Source: Balneolaceae bacterium
GTDB lineage: Bacteria > Bacteroidota > Rhodothermia > Balneolales > Balneolaceae
Direction: 5' to 3'
Assembly: GCA_009711805.1 (NCBI GenBank)
Contig: VEMX01000015.1
Coordinates: forward strand, 1 to 56,225
Length of the DNA: 56,225 bases
The notes under the pieces: model-generated
The model's input: the letters and a program-made list of their open reading frames with translations, nothing else
Databases searched by the model: none
What the model was told of the DNA's origin: nothing
Shown: in pieces, positions 1 through 8,557 of the stretch
How the letters are laid out: each line of letters starts with the position of its first letter
Numbering within the stretch: position 1 is the stretch's first letter
Made by a program: the position numbers and the translations under genes

Positions 1-1
1 C

Positions 2-32
2 AAAAAAAGATAGCCCTGCCCGAAGGCAAGGC
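2..32 (-). terminator. Rho-independent terminator, minus strand
   Basis: Read on the minus strand, a 9-bp stem (AGCCTTGCC / GGCAGGGCT, one G-U pair) closes on a TTCG tetraloop and is followed by a run of T. It must end a minus-strand transcript coming from beyond base 40. Because adk already has its own terminator at 306-338, something between them may be transcribed. Confidence 0.75.
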
Positions 33-35
33 TAC

Positions 36-304
36 AGAAGATACATCAGCTGCAAAAGCATCCTGATGTTCTTTGAAGCAATAACATAGGAATTTATCTT
101 GATTTTTAACACAGTACCTGATCGATGAATAGGGCTACACTTTCTGAATTAGGGTAAAGATAAAGGCTGGGTTGTCTGGGTCAGGCAATCGGTCAAACCG
201 TGTCACGAAGTGATGACAGAAAATAATCCTGGAATTTATTTTTGGGGAGCACATGGACAAACACCTCTGAATCCCGGATAGGACGGCACAAACCAACGAG
301 CGCC
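36..304 (-). other. Gene-free stretch between two minus-strand terminators
   Basis: No convincing reading frame on either strand. It lies downstream of the adk terminator and upstream of a second strong minus-strand terminator, which would fit a small RNA gene of up to about 270 nt. Short self-complementary pieces are visible (for example TGTCA / TGACA around 203-218), but I do not recognise tmRNA, RNase P RNA or another known RNA. Possible sRNA only. Confidence 0.25.
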
Positions 305-305
305 C

Positions 306-338
306 AAAAAAGCCATTCCGATCAATTTCAGAATGGCT
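306..338 (-). terminator. adk terminator
   Basis: The 8-bp stem AGCCATTC / GAATGGCT (311-318 with 331-338) is followed on the minus strand by five T residues. It lies 7 bases past the adk stop codon. Confidence 0.75.
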
Positions 339-344
339 TTGGTG

Positions 345-914
345 TTAAACGGTTTTATGGACGCTTAGAGCAGAAGTGATGCGTTCGAAGATTTCTTCGA
401 TGCTTCCCAGTCCGTCAATTTCCTGAACTTTACCCTGTTGGTCGTAATAATTCTTAACAGGTTCAGTTTCATCGCGGTATACCTGTAGACGGGTTTTCAC
501 CTTTTCTTCGGTATCATCGCTTCGGTCTTCACCACGGGAGAGAATGCGCTTGATGAGTTCCTCTTCGGGTACCGAAAGCAGGATGAAGGCATCCAGGGCA
601 TCATTGTTCTTTTCCAGGAAAGCATCAAAAGCCTCTGCCTGGGGAACAGTTCTGGGAAATCCGTCGAGGATGTAGCCGTCTTTGTATTTGTCTTTCGTTA
701 GTTCATCAGCCACAAGATCTACCACCGTTTCATCGGGTACAAGCTGGCCAGAATCCAAAATGGACTTAACCTTTACGCCAAGGGGCGTTTTGTTTTTAAT
801 GGCCGACCGGAAAATGTTCCCTGTCGAAAGGTGAGGAATACTGTACTTATCTTGCAATAACTTAGCCTGGGTTCCTTTACCCGCACCCGGAGGGCCAAAC
901 AGGATAATATTCAT
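345..914 (-). CDS. adk: Adenylate kinase
   Basis: Cytoplasmic enzyme interconverting ATP + AMP and 2 ADP. The 189-residue protein has the P-loop GPPGAGKGT at residues 7-15, the AMP-site region around STGNIFRSA, the DGFPRT motif in the middle and a short LID (RGEDRSDDT) with no zinc-binding cysteines. This is the short-lid form common in Bacteroidota and relatives. It is the last gene of the minus-strand block that starts with ffh, but a 165-bp gap separates it from rplS, so it may have its own promoter. A terminator follows directly. Confidence 0.97.
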   Translation of the reverse strand: MNIILFGPPGAGKGTQAKLLQDKYSIPHLSTGNIFRSAIKNKTPLGVKVKSILDSGQLVPDETVVDLVADELTKDKYKDGYILDGFPRTVPQAEAFDAFLEKNNDALDAFILLSVPEEELIKRILSRGEDRSDDTEEKVKTRLQVYRDETEPVKNYYDQQGKVQEIDGLGSIEEIFERITSALSVHKTV

Positions 915-1079
915 GGTGTGTTATGTTGATTTATCGCTTGAAAATGAAGATCTGCCTGTCCGTTAACAAACAGGCAGTAGACTTAAAATCTGACAGCAGC
1001 TATCACTTTACCCGGCATATGCGGGTACCCCCGAAATCAATTATTGAGCGGGTAAGTAACAGCGATAAAGAGAACACCT

Positions 1080-1430
1080 TTACTTGCGGCTATCCTTTTC
1101 CTGGATACGAGCTGCTTTACCTCTTAATTCTCTCAGATAAAAAAGTTTGGAGCGTCTAACCTTACCCTTCTTCTTCACATCAATTTTAGCGATGAAAGGA
1201 GAGTTTAGCGGAAAAATACGCTCAACACCAACGTTGCTACTGATTTTTCTTACGGTAAAGGTTTTGTTAGAGCTGTTTCCACGCTCAGATATAACCACAC
1301 CTTCGTATTGCTGAATACGTTCTTTATCGCCTTCACGCACACGATAATGTACATTTACTGTATCTCCAGCGGTAAAGTGAGGAACATCCTCATTAACCAG
1401 GCTTTGTTCTACAAGTTTTAACTTATCCAT
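1080..1430 (-). CDS. rplS: 50S ribosomal protein L19
   Basis: Large-subunit protein at the 30S/50S interface. I place the start at the internal ATG giving MDKLKLVEQ (116 residues), which matches the usual L19 N-terminus; the frame stays open for seven more codons upstream (to 1451). Family features visible: [20 protein letters not shown] near the start, then EGVVISERG and [12 protein letters not shown], and a basic C-terminus. It ends the classical rpsP-rimM-trmD-rplS order, 50-odd bases after trmD. Confidence 0.95.
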   Translation of the reverse strand: MDKLKLVEQSLVNEDVPHFTAGDTVNVHYRVREGDKERIQQYEGVVISERGNSSNKTFTVRKISSNVGVERIFPLNSPFIAKIDVKKKGKVRRSKLFYLRELRGKAARIQEKDSRK

Positions 1431-1479
1431 GGTTCTTATTTTTATTTCCATTCAAAAATTTAATGAATGGAAGCGTTAA

Positions 1480-2172
1480 TTAATGTTCTTTCTTAAATTT
1501 GTCGTACAAATCTTTTCTACGTTCTTTGGTTCGCTTCTCGGCTTGTTCTTGTTTCCATTCTTCCACTTTTTTGTGGTTGCCGGAAAGCAATACACCGGGA
1601 ACTTTTAACCCTTTGAATTCAGAAGGCCGCGTATACACCGGGCCTTCCAGTAATCCTCCCTGGAACGAATCATTTAATGCGCTGCCTGCATCTCCCAATA
1701 CACCGGGCAGCAGGCGTACAATAGCATCAGAGATCACCATTGCCGGAAGCTCTCCTCCCGATAGCACAAAATCACCAATCGAAATTTCTTTGGTGATTAA
1801 CTCATCCCTTATCCGCTGATCTACTCCTTTATAATGCCCGCAGAGAATAATAATATTCTTTTTGAGTGAGAGTCCGTTAGCTGTGGGTTGATTAAAAACC
1901 TCACCATCAGGCGCAGTGAAGATTACTTCATCATACCTGCGTTCTTTTTTCAGTGCTTCAATACAGCTGAATATAGGTTGAGGGGTCAACACCATGCCGG
2001 CTTCTCCACCATAAGGATAGTCATCTATTTTATTGTGTTTGTCTTCGGTATAATCCCGAAGGTCGTGCACATGAAACTCAACCAGGTTATGGTCGATAGC
2101 CCGCTTCACTATACTGTGATTAAGGGGGCCATCCAATAAAGCCGGAACAGCTGAAATGATATCAATTCTCAT
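1480..2172 (-). CDS. trmD: tRNA (guanine-N1)-methyltransferase TrmD
   Basis: SAM-dependent SPOUT enzyme that makes m1G37 in tRNAs with a G at position 36, preventing +1 frameshifting. The 230 residues show the trefoil-knot signatures [33 protein letters not shown] and [10 protein letters not shown], then [12 protein letters not shown]. Length is normal. Its ATG overlaps the rimM stop by one base (TAATG), so translation is probably coupled. Confidence 0.96.
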   Translation of the reverse strand: MRIDIISAVPALLDGPLNHSIVKRAIDHNLVEFHVHDLRDYTEDKHNKIDDYPYGGEAGMVLTPQPIFSCIEALKKERRYDEVIFTAPDGEVFNQPTANGLSLKKNIIILCGHYKGVDQRIRDELITKEISIGDFVLSGGELPAMVISDAIVRLLPGVLGDAGSALNDSFQGGLLEGPVYTRPSEFKGLKVPGVLLSGNHKKVEEWKQEQAEKRTKERRKDLYDKFKKEH

Positions 2173-2696
2173 TATAAGTCCTCCAGCAGGTCAAGGTTTT
2201 GGCAATAGATGATCTGATCGCCTACATCTGTTACAAAGTGATCGACACAGGGAATAAGCATACGTCCGGATGTGGTGGCTACCACCAATATGGGGTGGGC
2301 CGGATTATCCATGATTTCAGTAACCATTCCTATATAAGTGTCTTCTTCATTTCGGATTTCACAGTCGATGAGAGAATCATCATCTCCCAACCCACTGCTT
2401 TTGATGAAAGCCTCTGCATTTTTGGTTTCAAGGTATAAGCCCCGACTTTTTAATGCATCAGCTGCTGAGCGATCAGCGATATGGTCAAATTGTACAAAGA
2501 ACGTAAGTGAATTTCGTTTTTCTTCCAGTCTTACATTGGTGATGCGAGCCGGATAAAAGTCGCCACGGTCGTTACGCAGGTACACAAGCTTCAGCTGTTT
2601 AACAGCATCGGGGAGTTGGGTTTCAAAAGAAACGTTAAGTTCCCCATTCAATCCATGAGACTGAACAATATATCCAATTTGGGTGAAGCCTTGCAT
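2172..2696 (-). CDS. rimM: Ribosome maturation factor RimM
   Basis: Assists 30S maturation by binding S19 near the head. The 174 residues show the N-terminal barrel start ([18 protein letters not shown]) and a C-terminal PRC-barrel-like half with NPAHPILVV and LIPCVDHFV. It lies between rpsP and trmD as in most bacteria, which supports the call more than any single motif. It overlaps trmD by one base. Confidence 0.93.
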   Translation of the reverse strand: MQGFTQIGYIVQSHGLNGELNVSFETQLPDAVKQLKLVYLRNDRGDFYPARITNVRLEEKRNSLTFFVQFDHIADRSAADALKSRGLYLETKNAEAFIKSSGLGDDDSLIDCEIRNEEDTYIGMVTEIMDNPAHPILVVATTSGRMLIPCVDHFVTDVGDQIIYCQNLDLLEDL

Positions 2697-2732
2697 ACGG
2701 GCGTACCTATTCGCAGACGCGGGATAAATGAA

Positions 2733-3677
2733 TTATCCTTCTTCCTGTTTGTTTTCCCAGGCACGCTGAACCGTTACACGATCTTCGTCTTCTGGTACAA
2801 AACCTTCAAGGTCTGCAAGATCGGTATCATTAATATGATCGATTGCATCTTTGGCAGTCATGTCGGTTGAAAGCTCGCCGTCAGAATCGGATTCGGATGA
2901 AGATTCATCGTCCTCAGTGTCATCCTCAGCTTCTTCTTCTTTAGATTCTGTTTCAGCTTCAACTTCTTCTGTTTTGTCTTCGTCGGCCTCAGCTCCAACT
3001 TCTTCAACAGCTTCTGCTTCTTTTTTAGCATCGGCTTCTTCAGGCTGTGCTTCTTCCTCTTTCTCAGTTTCTGGCTGAGTTTCGGCTTCAGCTGCAGGTG
3101 TTTCAGTAGCTTCTTCCTGTGTTTCTTCAACAGCGGCATCTTCAGCTTGTGCTGTTTCTTCTACTGCTTCTTCAGCTGTATCTTCTTTAGTCTCTTCTTC
3201 GGCAGCAGCTTCTTCCTGCTCGCGGGCAGCTTTTTCAGCTTCTACTTCAGCAGCAGCTTTAGCGGCGGCTTCCTGAACTTTCTTTTTGTATTCTCTTTCT
3301 TCGGCTGCAAGCGTTTCCTGGTACTGTTCTTTGCGGGAAGGCTTATCGTCTTCTTTCGATTCACGATATTCTCTCCATTCGCTCAGTGCCTTTTCAATTT
3401 CTTCTTCACTCTTTCCCCAGTTGATGAGGTGGCGTTTATAGAGGAGTCCTTCGCGGCGCAAAATTTTGCGAACCGTATCTGAAGGTTGAGCGCCGGTGTC
3501 TAACCAATAAAAAATGCGGTCTTCATTCAGAAGCACCTCTTTTCTCTCGGTTACGTTATCGTAACGTCCTACCTGTTCGATGATGCGGCCATCTCTTGGT
3601 GAGCGGCTGTCGGCAACAACGATGTGCCAGATGGGACGCTTTTTTCGTCCTTTACGTTGAAGTCTGATTCTTAACAA
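2733..3677 (-). CDS. rpsP: 30S ribosomal protein S16 with long acidic C-terminal extension
   Basis: Residues 1 to about 85 are ordinary S16 (MLRIRLQRKGRKKRPIW, then SRSPRDGRIIEQVGRYD and IFYWLDTGAQPSDTV). The family is normally 80-100 residues; this one has 314. Residues about 100-265 are low-complexity and rich in Glu and Ala, probably helical or disordered and strongly acidic. The last 45 residues look folded again (TAKDAIDHINDTDLADLEGF, then DEDRVTVQRAWENK). No frameshift is needed: the frame is open throughout and rimM follows normally. Whether the tail stays on the ribosome or is clipped cannot be seen. Confidence 0.95.
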   Translation of the reverse strand: MLRIRLQRKGRKKRPIWHIVVADSRSPRDGRIIEQVGRYDNVTERKEVLLNEDRIFYWLDTGAQPSDTVRKILRREGLLYKRHLINWGKSEEEIEKALSEWREYRESKEDDKPSRKEQYQETLAAEEREYKKKVQEAAAKAAAEVEAEKAAREQEEAAAEEETKEDTAEEAVEETAQAEDAAVEETQEEATETPAAEAETQPETEKEEEAQPEEADAKKEAEAVEEVGAEADEDKTEEVEAETESKEEEAEDDTEDDESSSESDSDGELSTDMTAKDAIDHINDTDLADLEGFVPEDEDRVTVQRAWENKQEEG

Positions 3678-3732
3678 TGATGTTCTCCAGTGTGTTTTTC
3701 CGAAGGAATCCCTTCGGTTGATTTATAATTTC

Positions 3733-5073
3733 CTATCGGCCTATTGGCAGATTTTTCAATCCTTGAAGAGCACGTCCCATTTTTCCCATTTTGGACATGG
3801 TCTTCATCATTTTTTTCATTTGATTGAACTGTTTTATGAGATCATTAATCTCACGAACAGTGGTGCCAGAACCCTTCGCAATACGTCGTCTCCGACTTCC
3901 ATTGAGAATATCAGGATCCTGACGCTCCTCCGGCGTCATTGATAAGATTATAGCTTCAATCGGTTTGAACGAGTCATCATCGATATCTGTATCATCTAAT
4001 GCTTTGCTGGCGCCGGGGATCATAGATACAAGGTCTGAGAAATCTCCCATCTTCTTGATCTTTTGAATTTGATCGAGGAAGTCGTTCAGATCAAATTTAT
4101 CTGAACGGATTTTCTTTTGAAGCTTTTCGGCTTCTTCCTCATCAAATTCTTTTTGAGCTTTTTCAACAAGCGAAACCACATCACCCATACCCAGAATACG
4201 CTGGGCCATTCGGTCAGGATAGAAGGGTGAGAGGGCTTCCAGCTTTTCGCCGGTACCCACAAACTTGATAGGTTTGTTTACAACCGTTTTAATGGAGAGG
4301 GCGGCACCGCCTCGGGTGTCACCATCCAGCTTGGTTAAAACCACGCCATCAAAGTTGATACGCTCGTTAAATTCTTTGGCTGTGTTAACGGCGTCCTGAC
4401 CGGTCATCGCGTCAACAACAAACAAAGTCTCATGAGGGTTAACCGCTTCCTTAATTTCGGCAACCTCATTCATCATTTTCTCATCTACATGTAAACGACC
4501 CGCGGTATCAATAATAACGGTATCGAGTGCCAAACTTTTAGCCATGGAAACGGCTTCTTTGGCAACACGGACCGCATCTTTCTGTTCGATGGAATACACC
4601 GGAACATCAATTTGGGAAGCGAGTGTCTTAAGCTGGTCTACAGCGGCAGGGCGATAAACATCGGCGGCAGCAAGAAGAGGATTCCTTTTATGCTCCTGCT
4701 TTAAGTGTCGGGCTAACTTTCCGGTAAAGGTCGTTTTACCCGAACCCTGAAGGCCGGCTATAAGAATTACAGTAGGAGGGTTTTGAGCTTTGGCAATATC
4801 GGCGCGTTCGCCACCAAATGTTTCAACCAGCTTGTCGTGCACAATTTTTGTGAACTGCTGGCCGGGATTAACACTGGTGAGGACATCGGAACCGAGAACC
4901 TGCTCTTTAATATCTGCAGTAAACTGGCGGGCTACTTCGTAGTTAACATCGGCATCAAGTAAAGCACGGCGTATTTCACGGACAGTCTCCGCAATATTCA
5001 CTTCCGTGATTCTTGATTCCCCTTTCAGTGATTGAAAGGCTTGGTCTAATTTTGATGATAAATCTTCAAACAT
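3733..5073 (-). CDS. ffh: Signal recognition particle GTPase Ffh
   Basis: Targets nascent membrane proteins to FtsY and the translocon. From the internal ATG (MFEDLSSKLDQAF) it is 446 residues; eight more codons are open upstream. Domains in order: N helical bundle, G domain with GLQGSGKTT, DTAGR, TKLDGDTRGG and GTGEK, then the Met-rich M domain ending in MKKMMKTMSKMGKMGRALQG. It leads the ribosomal block and is separated from rpsP by 55 bases. No 4.5S RNA gene was recognised nearby. Confidence 0.97.
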   Translation of the reverse strand: MFEDLSSKLDQAFQSLKGESRITEVNIAETVREIRRALLDADVNYEVARQFTADIKEQVLGSDVLTSVNPGQQFTKIVHDKLVETFGGERADIAKAQNPPTVILIAGLQGSGKTTFTGKLARHLKQEHKRNPLLAAADVYRPAAVDQLKTLASQIDVPVYSIEQKDAVRVAKEAVSMAKSLALDTVIIDTAGRLHVDEKMMNEVAEIKEAVNPHETLFVVDAMTGQDAVNTAKEFNERINFDGVVLTKLDGDTRGGAALSIKTVVNKPIKFVGTGEKLEALSPFYPDRMAQRILGMGDVVSLVEKAQKEFDEEEAEKLQKKIRSDKFDLNDFLDQIQKIKKMGDFSDLVSMIPGASKALDDTDIDDDSFKPIEAIILSMTPEERQDPDILNGSRRRRIAKGSGTTVREINDLIKQFNQMKKMMKTMSKMGKMGRALQGLKNLPIGR

Positions 5074-5100
5074 AAGTACGTTGTATTTCTCCGCCAATTA

Positions 5101-5679
5101 CAGAGCCTGTAAAAATACGGTTTCTTATCTGGCTTATCAACATCAATGTGGATAATTATTTGGATTATCGATTTATGATTATTGGATGGATGATTTGAAG
5201 AGAGGAAGGGGAGGAAATTTTTGTATGGTGTCTGAAGTTCATCGGATAAATGGAGCCACCTTTTATGGGTTTAAATCACGGATTAAACGGATTTGCGGAT
5301 TACGTAGATTTTTTTGATGCCCACTGATCTTTTCAGTCTTGAGCGAAGCGGTGATTGTCCCCAAGGGATGACTTTGTCTAAAATTTCGGCCCAGGAAGCC
5401 TCCGATTTCGGGCGAAATCCCCAAGGGATCACTTTGTGACATGGCTTTGGCGCATTAAGGACAATCCATTCTATTCCGGCTCGGAGCTTTTGAAGCGGGA
5501 TAAAAAATCCACTACTGATAAGATGTATCCTAAAAATCCATCAGACGGGCTTTAGCCGTCAGATGGGTAATGAAGCGATAGAGTGCTATCGAAGAAAAGT
5601 ATTGAAGCAAATATGAGAAAAGGGAAAAGCGCTCAGGAAGAGTCATTAATTTTTATAACATCATCACTCTTCGGTCTTC
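5101..5679. other. Gene-free, repeat-bearing intergenic region
   Basis: No gene seen. It holds one DnaA-box-like nonamer (TGTGGATAA, 5147-5155), a 20-bp direct repeat with one mismatch (TCCCCAAGGGATNACTTTGT at 5358-5377 and 5418-5437, exactly 60 bp apart), flanking inverted octamers GATTGTCC / GGACAATC (5353-5360, 5459-5466), a hairpin CATCAGACGG / CCGTCAGATG at 5539-5565, and a 20-base motif at 5583-5602 that recurs with one mismatch at 30385-30404. Confidence 0.6.
5539..5565. repeat. Intergenic hairpin
   Basis: CATC-A-GACGG pairs with CCGTC-A-GATG around the loop GCTTTAG. There is no T-run, so it is not a convincing terminator. Confidence 0.5.
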
Positions 5680-6078
5680 TCAACTATCATCTGGTTCATT
5701 ATCAGATCCCGGAGTATTTATAAAAATAGGTTTTCGCCAGTCGTTGATAGTGCTTTTCAGGAGGGTATAGTAAATTACTAACAGCACAAGTGGTGAATAC
5801 GTCAGAAATAATCTTAACACCACATTCTCAACTAAAAAGTAATTGAGGAGATATGGAAGGATGATGAATGCAAGCAGCGTACCCATCCAGCCATACCGTT
5901 TTAACTTATAGAGGCACCACGCTACAACGGGTGTTGCTAATATAGCTAATGCCACACCGGTATAACTTAGCTGGTCCGGAAAGAGGAAGGTACCCGCAGG
6001 AGCTTTATCACTCAAATCAAAGTTGAGGATCTTTTCCAGTCGATCTATGTATGAGTTTGGATGGTACAGAATCTTCAT
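5680..6078 (-). CDS. Small membrane protein of unknown function
   Basis: 132 residues, not recognised. A soluble N-terminus of about 35 residues (MKILYHPNSYIDRLEKI) is followed by three hydrophobic stretches consistent with membrane helices (around LSYTGVALAILATPVVAWCL, then GTLLAFIILPYLLNYFLV, then LTYSPLVLLVIYYTLL) and a polar acidic tail. It stands alone between the ffh block and divergent fabI. Coding status rests on the clean frame and coherent membrane pattern. Confidence 0.65.
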   Translation of the reverse strand: MKILYHPNSYIDRLEKILNFDLSDKAPAGTFLFPDQLSYTGVALAILATPVVAWCLYKLKRYGWMGTLLAFIILPYLLNYFLVENVVLRLFLTYSPLVLLVIYYTLLKSTINDWRKPIFINTPGSDNEPDDS

Positions 6079-6279
6079 AGGCGTAAATAACTATTAGCTT
6101 TCAAGTGATGCAAGGGGAAATGTGTGAACTCTGAGAGTCAGGATTTTTCCTTCTGATTTCTGTTTTGTTGATGGATCATCTATTCACTCAATAACTAATT
6201 CCCAACTATCATTTTATCTTAATAATCGTGAATTTCCACCGTCGATTTTAACAACAAGATATTATAAGTATATAGAACT

Positions 6280-7119
6280 ATGAGCGAAGGCTACGGACTG
6301 TTAAAAGGAAAAAAAGGAATAATCTTTGGTGCGCTGGATGAGCGCAGTATCGCATGGAGAATAGCACTGGCATGTAAACGGGAAGGGGCAGAGTTTGTAC
6401 TGTCTAATGCTCCGGTTGCATTGCGTTTGGGAGCGTTGGATGCACTGGGAGAAGAGACGGGCGCACCTATCATTGGCTGCGATGTTACCAAGGATGATGA
6501 GATTGAAGAGCTGATGAACAAAACCAAAGAGCATTTTGGCGGAGGCGTGGATTTTGTTCTTCATGCAATCGGGATGTCTCCTAATGTGCGCAAGAAAAAA
6601 AATTACACTGACCTGAATTATAAATGGATGCAAAAAACGCTGGATATTTCAGCGATTTCATTGCACCGGGTGCTGCAACATGCCGAGGAAAAAGGAATAC
6701 TCAATGACGGAGGAAGCGTGGTGGCTCTTTCTTATATAGGTGCACAGCGTGTTTTTTCGAAGTATTCGGATATGAATGACGCCAAAGCTCTGCTCGAAAG
6801 TATTGCCCGAAACTACGGAAGCCGGCTGGCAGAACGGGGTATCCGTGTAAACACGGTTTCACAGGCACCCACTAAAACATCAGCAGGTACAGGTATTAAA
6901 GGCTTTGACGGAATGTATACCTTTGCCGATATGATTGCTCCTATGGGAAATCCTTCTGCAGATGAATGCGCGGATTACTGTGTGACGTTATTCTCGGATC
7001 TTACCCGCAAAGTAACCATGCAAAACCTTTACCATGATGGTGGTTTTGTGACTTCCGGTATCTCAGAAGAAATGATCAACGATTTAGCGGAATTGTACTC
7101 TCAGAAAGAAGAAGCCTAA
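6280..7119 (+). CDS. fabI: Enoyl-[acyl-carrier-protein] reductase (NADH), FabI type
   Basis: Last reductive step of the type II fatty-acid elongation cycle. The 279-residue SDR-fold protein has the FabI-style nucleotide start (KKGIIFGALDERSIAWRIAL), a Tyr at 152 (SYIGAQRV) and the Tyr-x6-Lys pair Tyr162/Lys169. The stretch usually reading SAGPIKT is SQAPTKT here, a mild divergence. ruvC follows after 9 bases, so they are probably co-transcribed. Susceptibility to FabI-directed inhibitors cannot be judged from sequence alone. Confidence 0.93.
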   Translation: MSEGYGLLKGKKGIIFGALDERSIAWRIALACKREGAEFVLSNAPVALRLGALDALGEETGAPIIGCDVTKDDEIEELMNKTKEHFGGGVDFVLHAIGMSPNVRKKKNYTDLNYKWMQKTLDISAISLHRVLQHAEEKGILNDGGSVVALSYIGAQRVFSKYSDMNDAKALLESIARNYGSRLAERGIRVNTVSQAPTKTSAGTGIKGFDGMYTFADMIAPMGNPSADECADYCVTLFSDLTRKVTMQNLYHDGGFVTSGISEEMINDLAELYSQKEEA

Positions 7120-7128
7120 CACAACCTT

Positions 7129-7707
7129 ATGCCAGAAGTAATCCTCGGCATTGATCCCGGCTCGCGAAACACCGGTTATGCCCTGCTGACAGAAGAGCAG
7201 GGCAAACTCATCGCTTTGCGATGTGATGTGATTCGCTTGGCTGATATTGACGATCATGCCGAGCGGCTACAGGTAATTTTTGATAAGGTTTCTGCCATTA
7301 TTAAATCGAACTCCCCAACGGCCTGCGCGGTAGAAACACCGATTTATGGGGTAGATCCCATGGCCATGCTGAAACTGGGGCGGGCACAGGCGGCGGCCAT
7401 GCTGGCTATTACTAACAATGGCCTGCCGGCAGTAGAGTACTTTCCTAAAGTGGTAAAAAAATCCATTACCGGAAATGGAAATGCCAATAAGAAGCAGGTG
7501 GAGTTTATGCTTCGGAAAATGGTAACCCTGCCGGATGAAAAACTTTCGAACGATGCTACCGATGCCCTGGCTGTGGCCTGGTGCCATATGATGAAAGGAA
7601 AGAGAGGTATCCCCTCATCCTCCGGGAAAACTCATCAGAATAACAAAAAAGGAGATTGGGCCAGCTTTGTTGCTGATAACCCGGACCGGGTAAAAGGGGA
7701 ATTATAA
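7129..7707 (+). CDS. ruvC: Crossover junction endodeoxyribonuclease RuvC
   Basis: Cuts Holliday junctions symmetrically in the RuvABC resolvasome. The 192 residues begin with the RNase H-like motif ILGIDPGSRNTGYA (catalytic Asp near residue 7), carry VETPIYG (acidic residue near 66) and the C-terminal SNDATDALAVAWCH. There is a polar tail of about 35 residues beyond the core. It sits directly behind fabI; ruvA follows after about 110 bases. Confidence 0.95.
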   Translation: MPEVILGIDPGSRNTGYALLTEEQGKLIALRCDVIRLADIDDHAERLQVIFDKVSAIIKSNSPTACAVETPIYGVDPMAMLKLGRAQAAAMLAITNNGLPAVEYFPKVVKKSITGNGNANKKQVEFMLRKMVTLPDEKLSNDATDALAVAWCHMMKGKRGIPSSSGKTHQNNKKGDWASFVADNPDRVKGEL

Positions 7708-7818
7708 ACGTTGTACAATGAATTTTAAATGGTAGGCCGAGGATAATTCAACATTTAGCACTTAAAAATTTAAAATCACACCAGCTGATTTTTTAGAATT
7801 AAAGCAGGAAGTTAAAAC

Positions 7819-8415
7819 ATGATCGCATTTTTGAAGGGATATATTGAGGAGAAAAGAGAAGGAGAAGTATTTCTGGATGTGAATGGAGTGGGCTACCGTG
7901 TTGAAGTATCTTCGATCACCATGCAGCAGCTGGAGAAAGCGGGTTCTCAGGTTAAGATGCTTACCTATCATCATATCACTGATAATGATCAGCGGTTGTT
8001 TGGATTTTTTACCTCGGATGAGAAGACGCTCTTCGAAAAACTCATAACCGTAAAAGGAGTGGGGCCTAAACTGGGATTAACTATTCTTTCGGGATTACCG
8101 GCTAATCAACTCATCACCGCTATTACCAATCAGGATAATGCTACCCTTTCCACAGTTCCGGGTATAGGTAAAAAGACGGCAGGCCGGATTATCCTGGAGC
8201 TTAAAGAGAAGCTGGCGGATTATGTAACAGACACAGACATGAGTACAGCTAAAGCTTCTTCAGGCGGATTAGCGGACGAAGCTGTTTCAGCACTGGAAGC
8301 ATTGGGCTTTAAGAAGAAAGAATCGGAGCAGGCTGTTTTGAAGGCCATGAAGGATGTGGATAGCCAAAATTCTTCGAAAATTATTAAAAAAGCACTGGCC
8401 AGTCTTAATAGGTGA
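7819..8415 (+). CDS. ruvA: Holliday junction branch migration protein RuvA
   Basis: DNA-binding tetramer that loads RuvB on Holliday junctions. The 198 residues show the three RuvA domains: N-terminal OB fold (MIAFLKGYIEEKREGEVFLD, NGVGYRVEVS), the paired helix-hairpin-helix motifs (VKGVGPKLGLTILSG and VPGIGKKTAGRIILELK) and the C-terminal RuvB-contacting three-helix domain (ADEAVSALEALGFKKKES). It is near ruvC but no ruvB is present in the window. Confidence 0.96.
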   Translation: MIAFLKGYIEEKREGEVFLDVNGVGYRVEVSSITMQQLEKAGSQVKMLTYHHITDNDQRLFGFFTSDEKTLFEKLITVKGVGPKLGLTILSGLPANQLITAITNQDNATLSTVPGIGKKTAGRIILELKEKLADYVTDTDMSTAKASSGGLADEAVSALEALGFKKKESEQAVLKAMKDVDSQNSSKIIKKALASLNR

Positions 8416-8557
8416 GAAGGCAAAAGTGAAAGGTTTTTTGAGCCTTAACTCAAGCTTTCAGCTTTATCAATGAATGAGATCCAGGCATTCGCCGGGATGA
8501 CGATCGAGTGCTATTTAGGGAAAACCCATCTTGATCGGTGATACAGCCAATTCTTAC

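Noticed and set aside
923-1159. 78-codon plus-strand frame between adk and rplS
   Set aside because: It overlaps the end of rplS on the other strand, and its N-terminal part lies in a normal intergenic gap. No RBS or motif.
3147-3482. Plus-strand frame rich in Phe and Ser opposite the S16 tail
   Set aside because: It is the antisense reading of Glu/Ala/Lys codons; repetitive composition only.
5358-5437. CRISPR-like array at the 20-bp direct repeat
   Set aside because: Only two units, imperfect, with a 40-base gap and no cas genes in the window.
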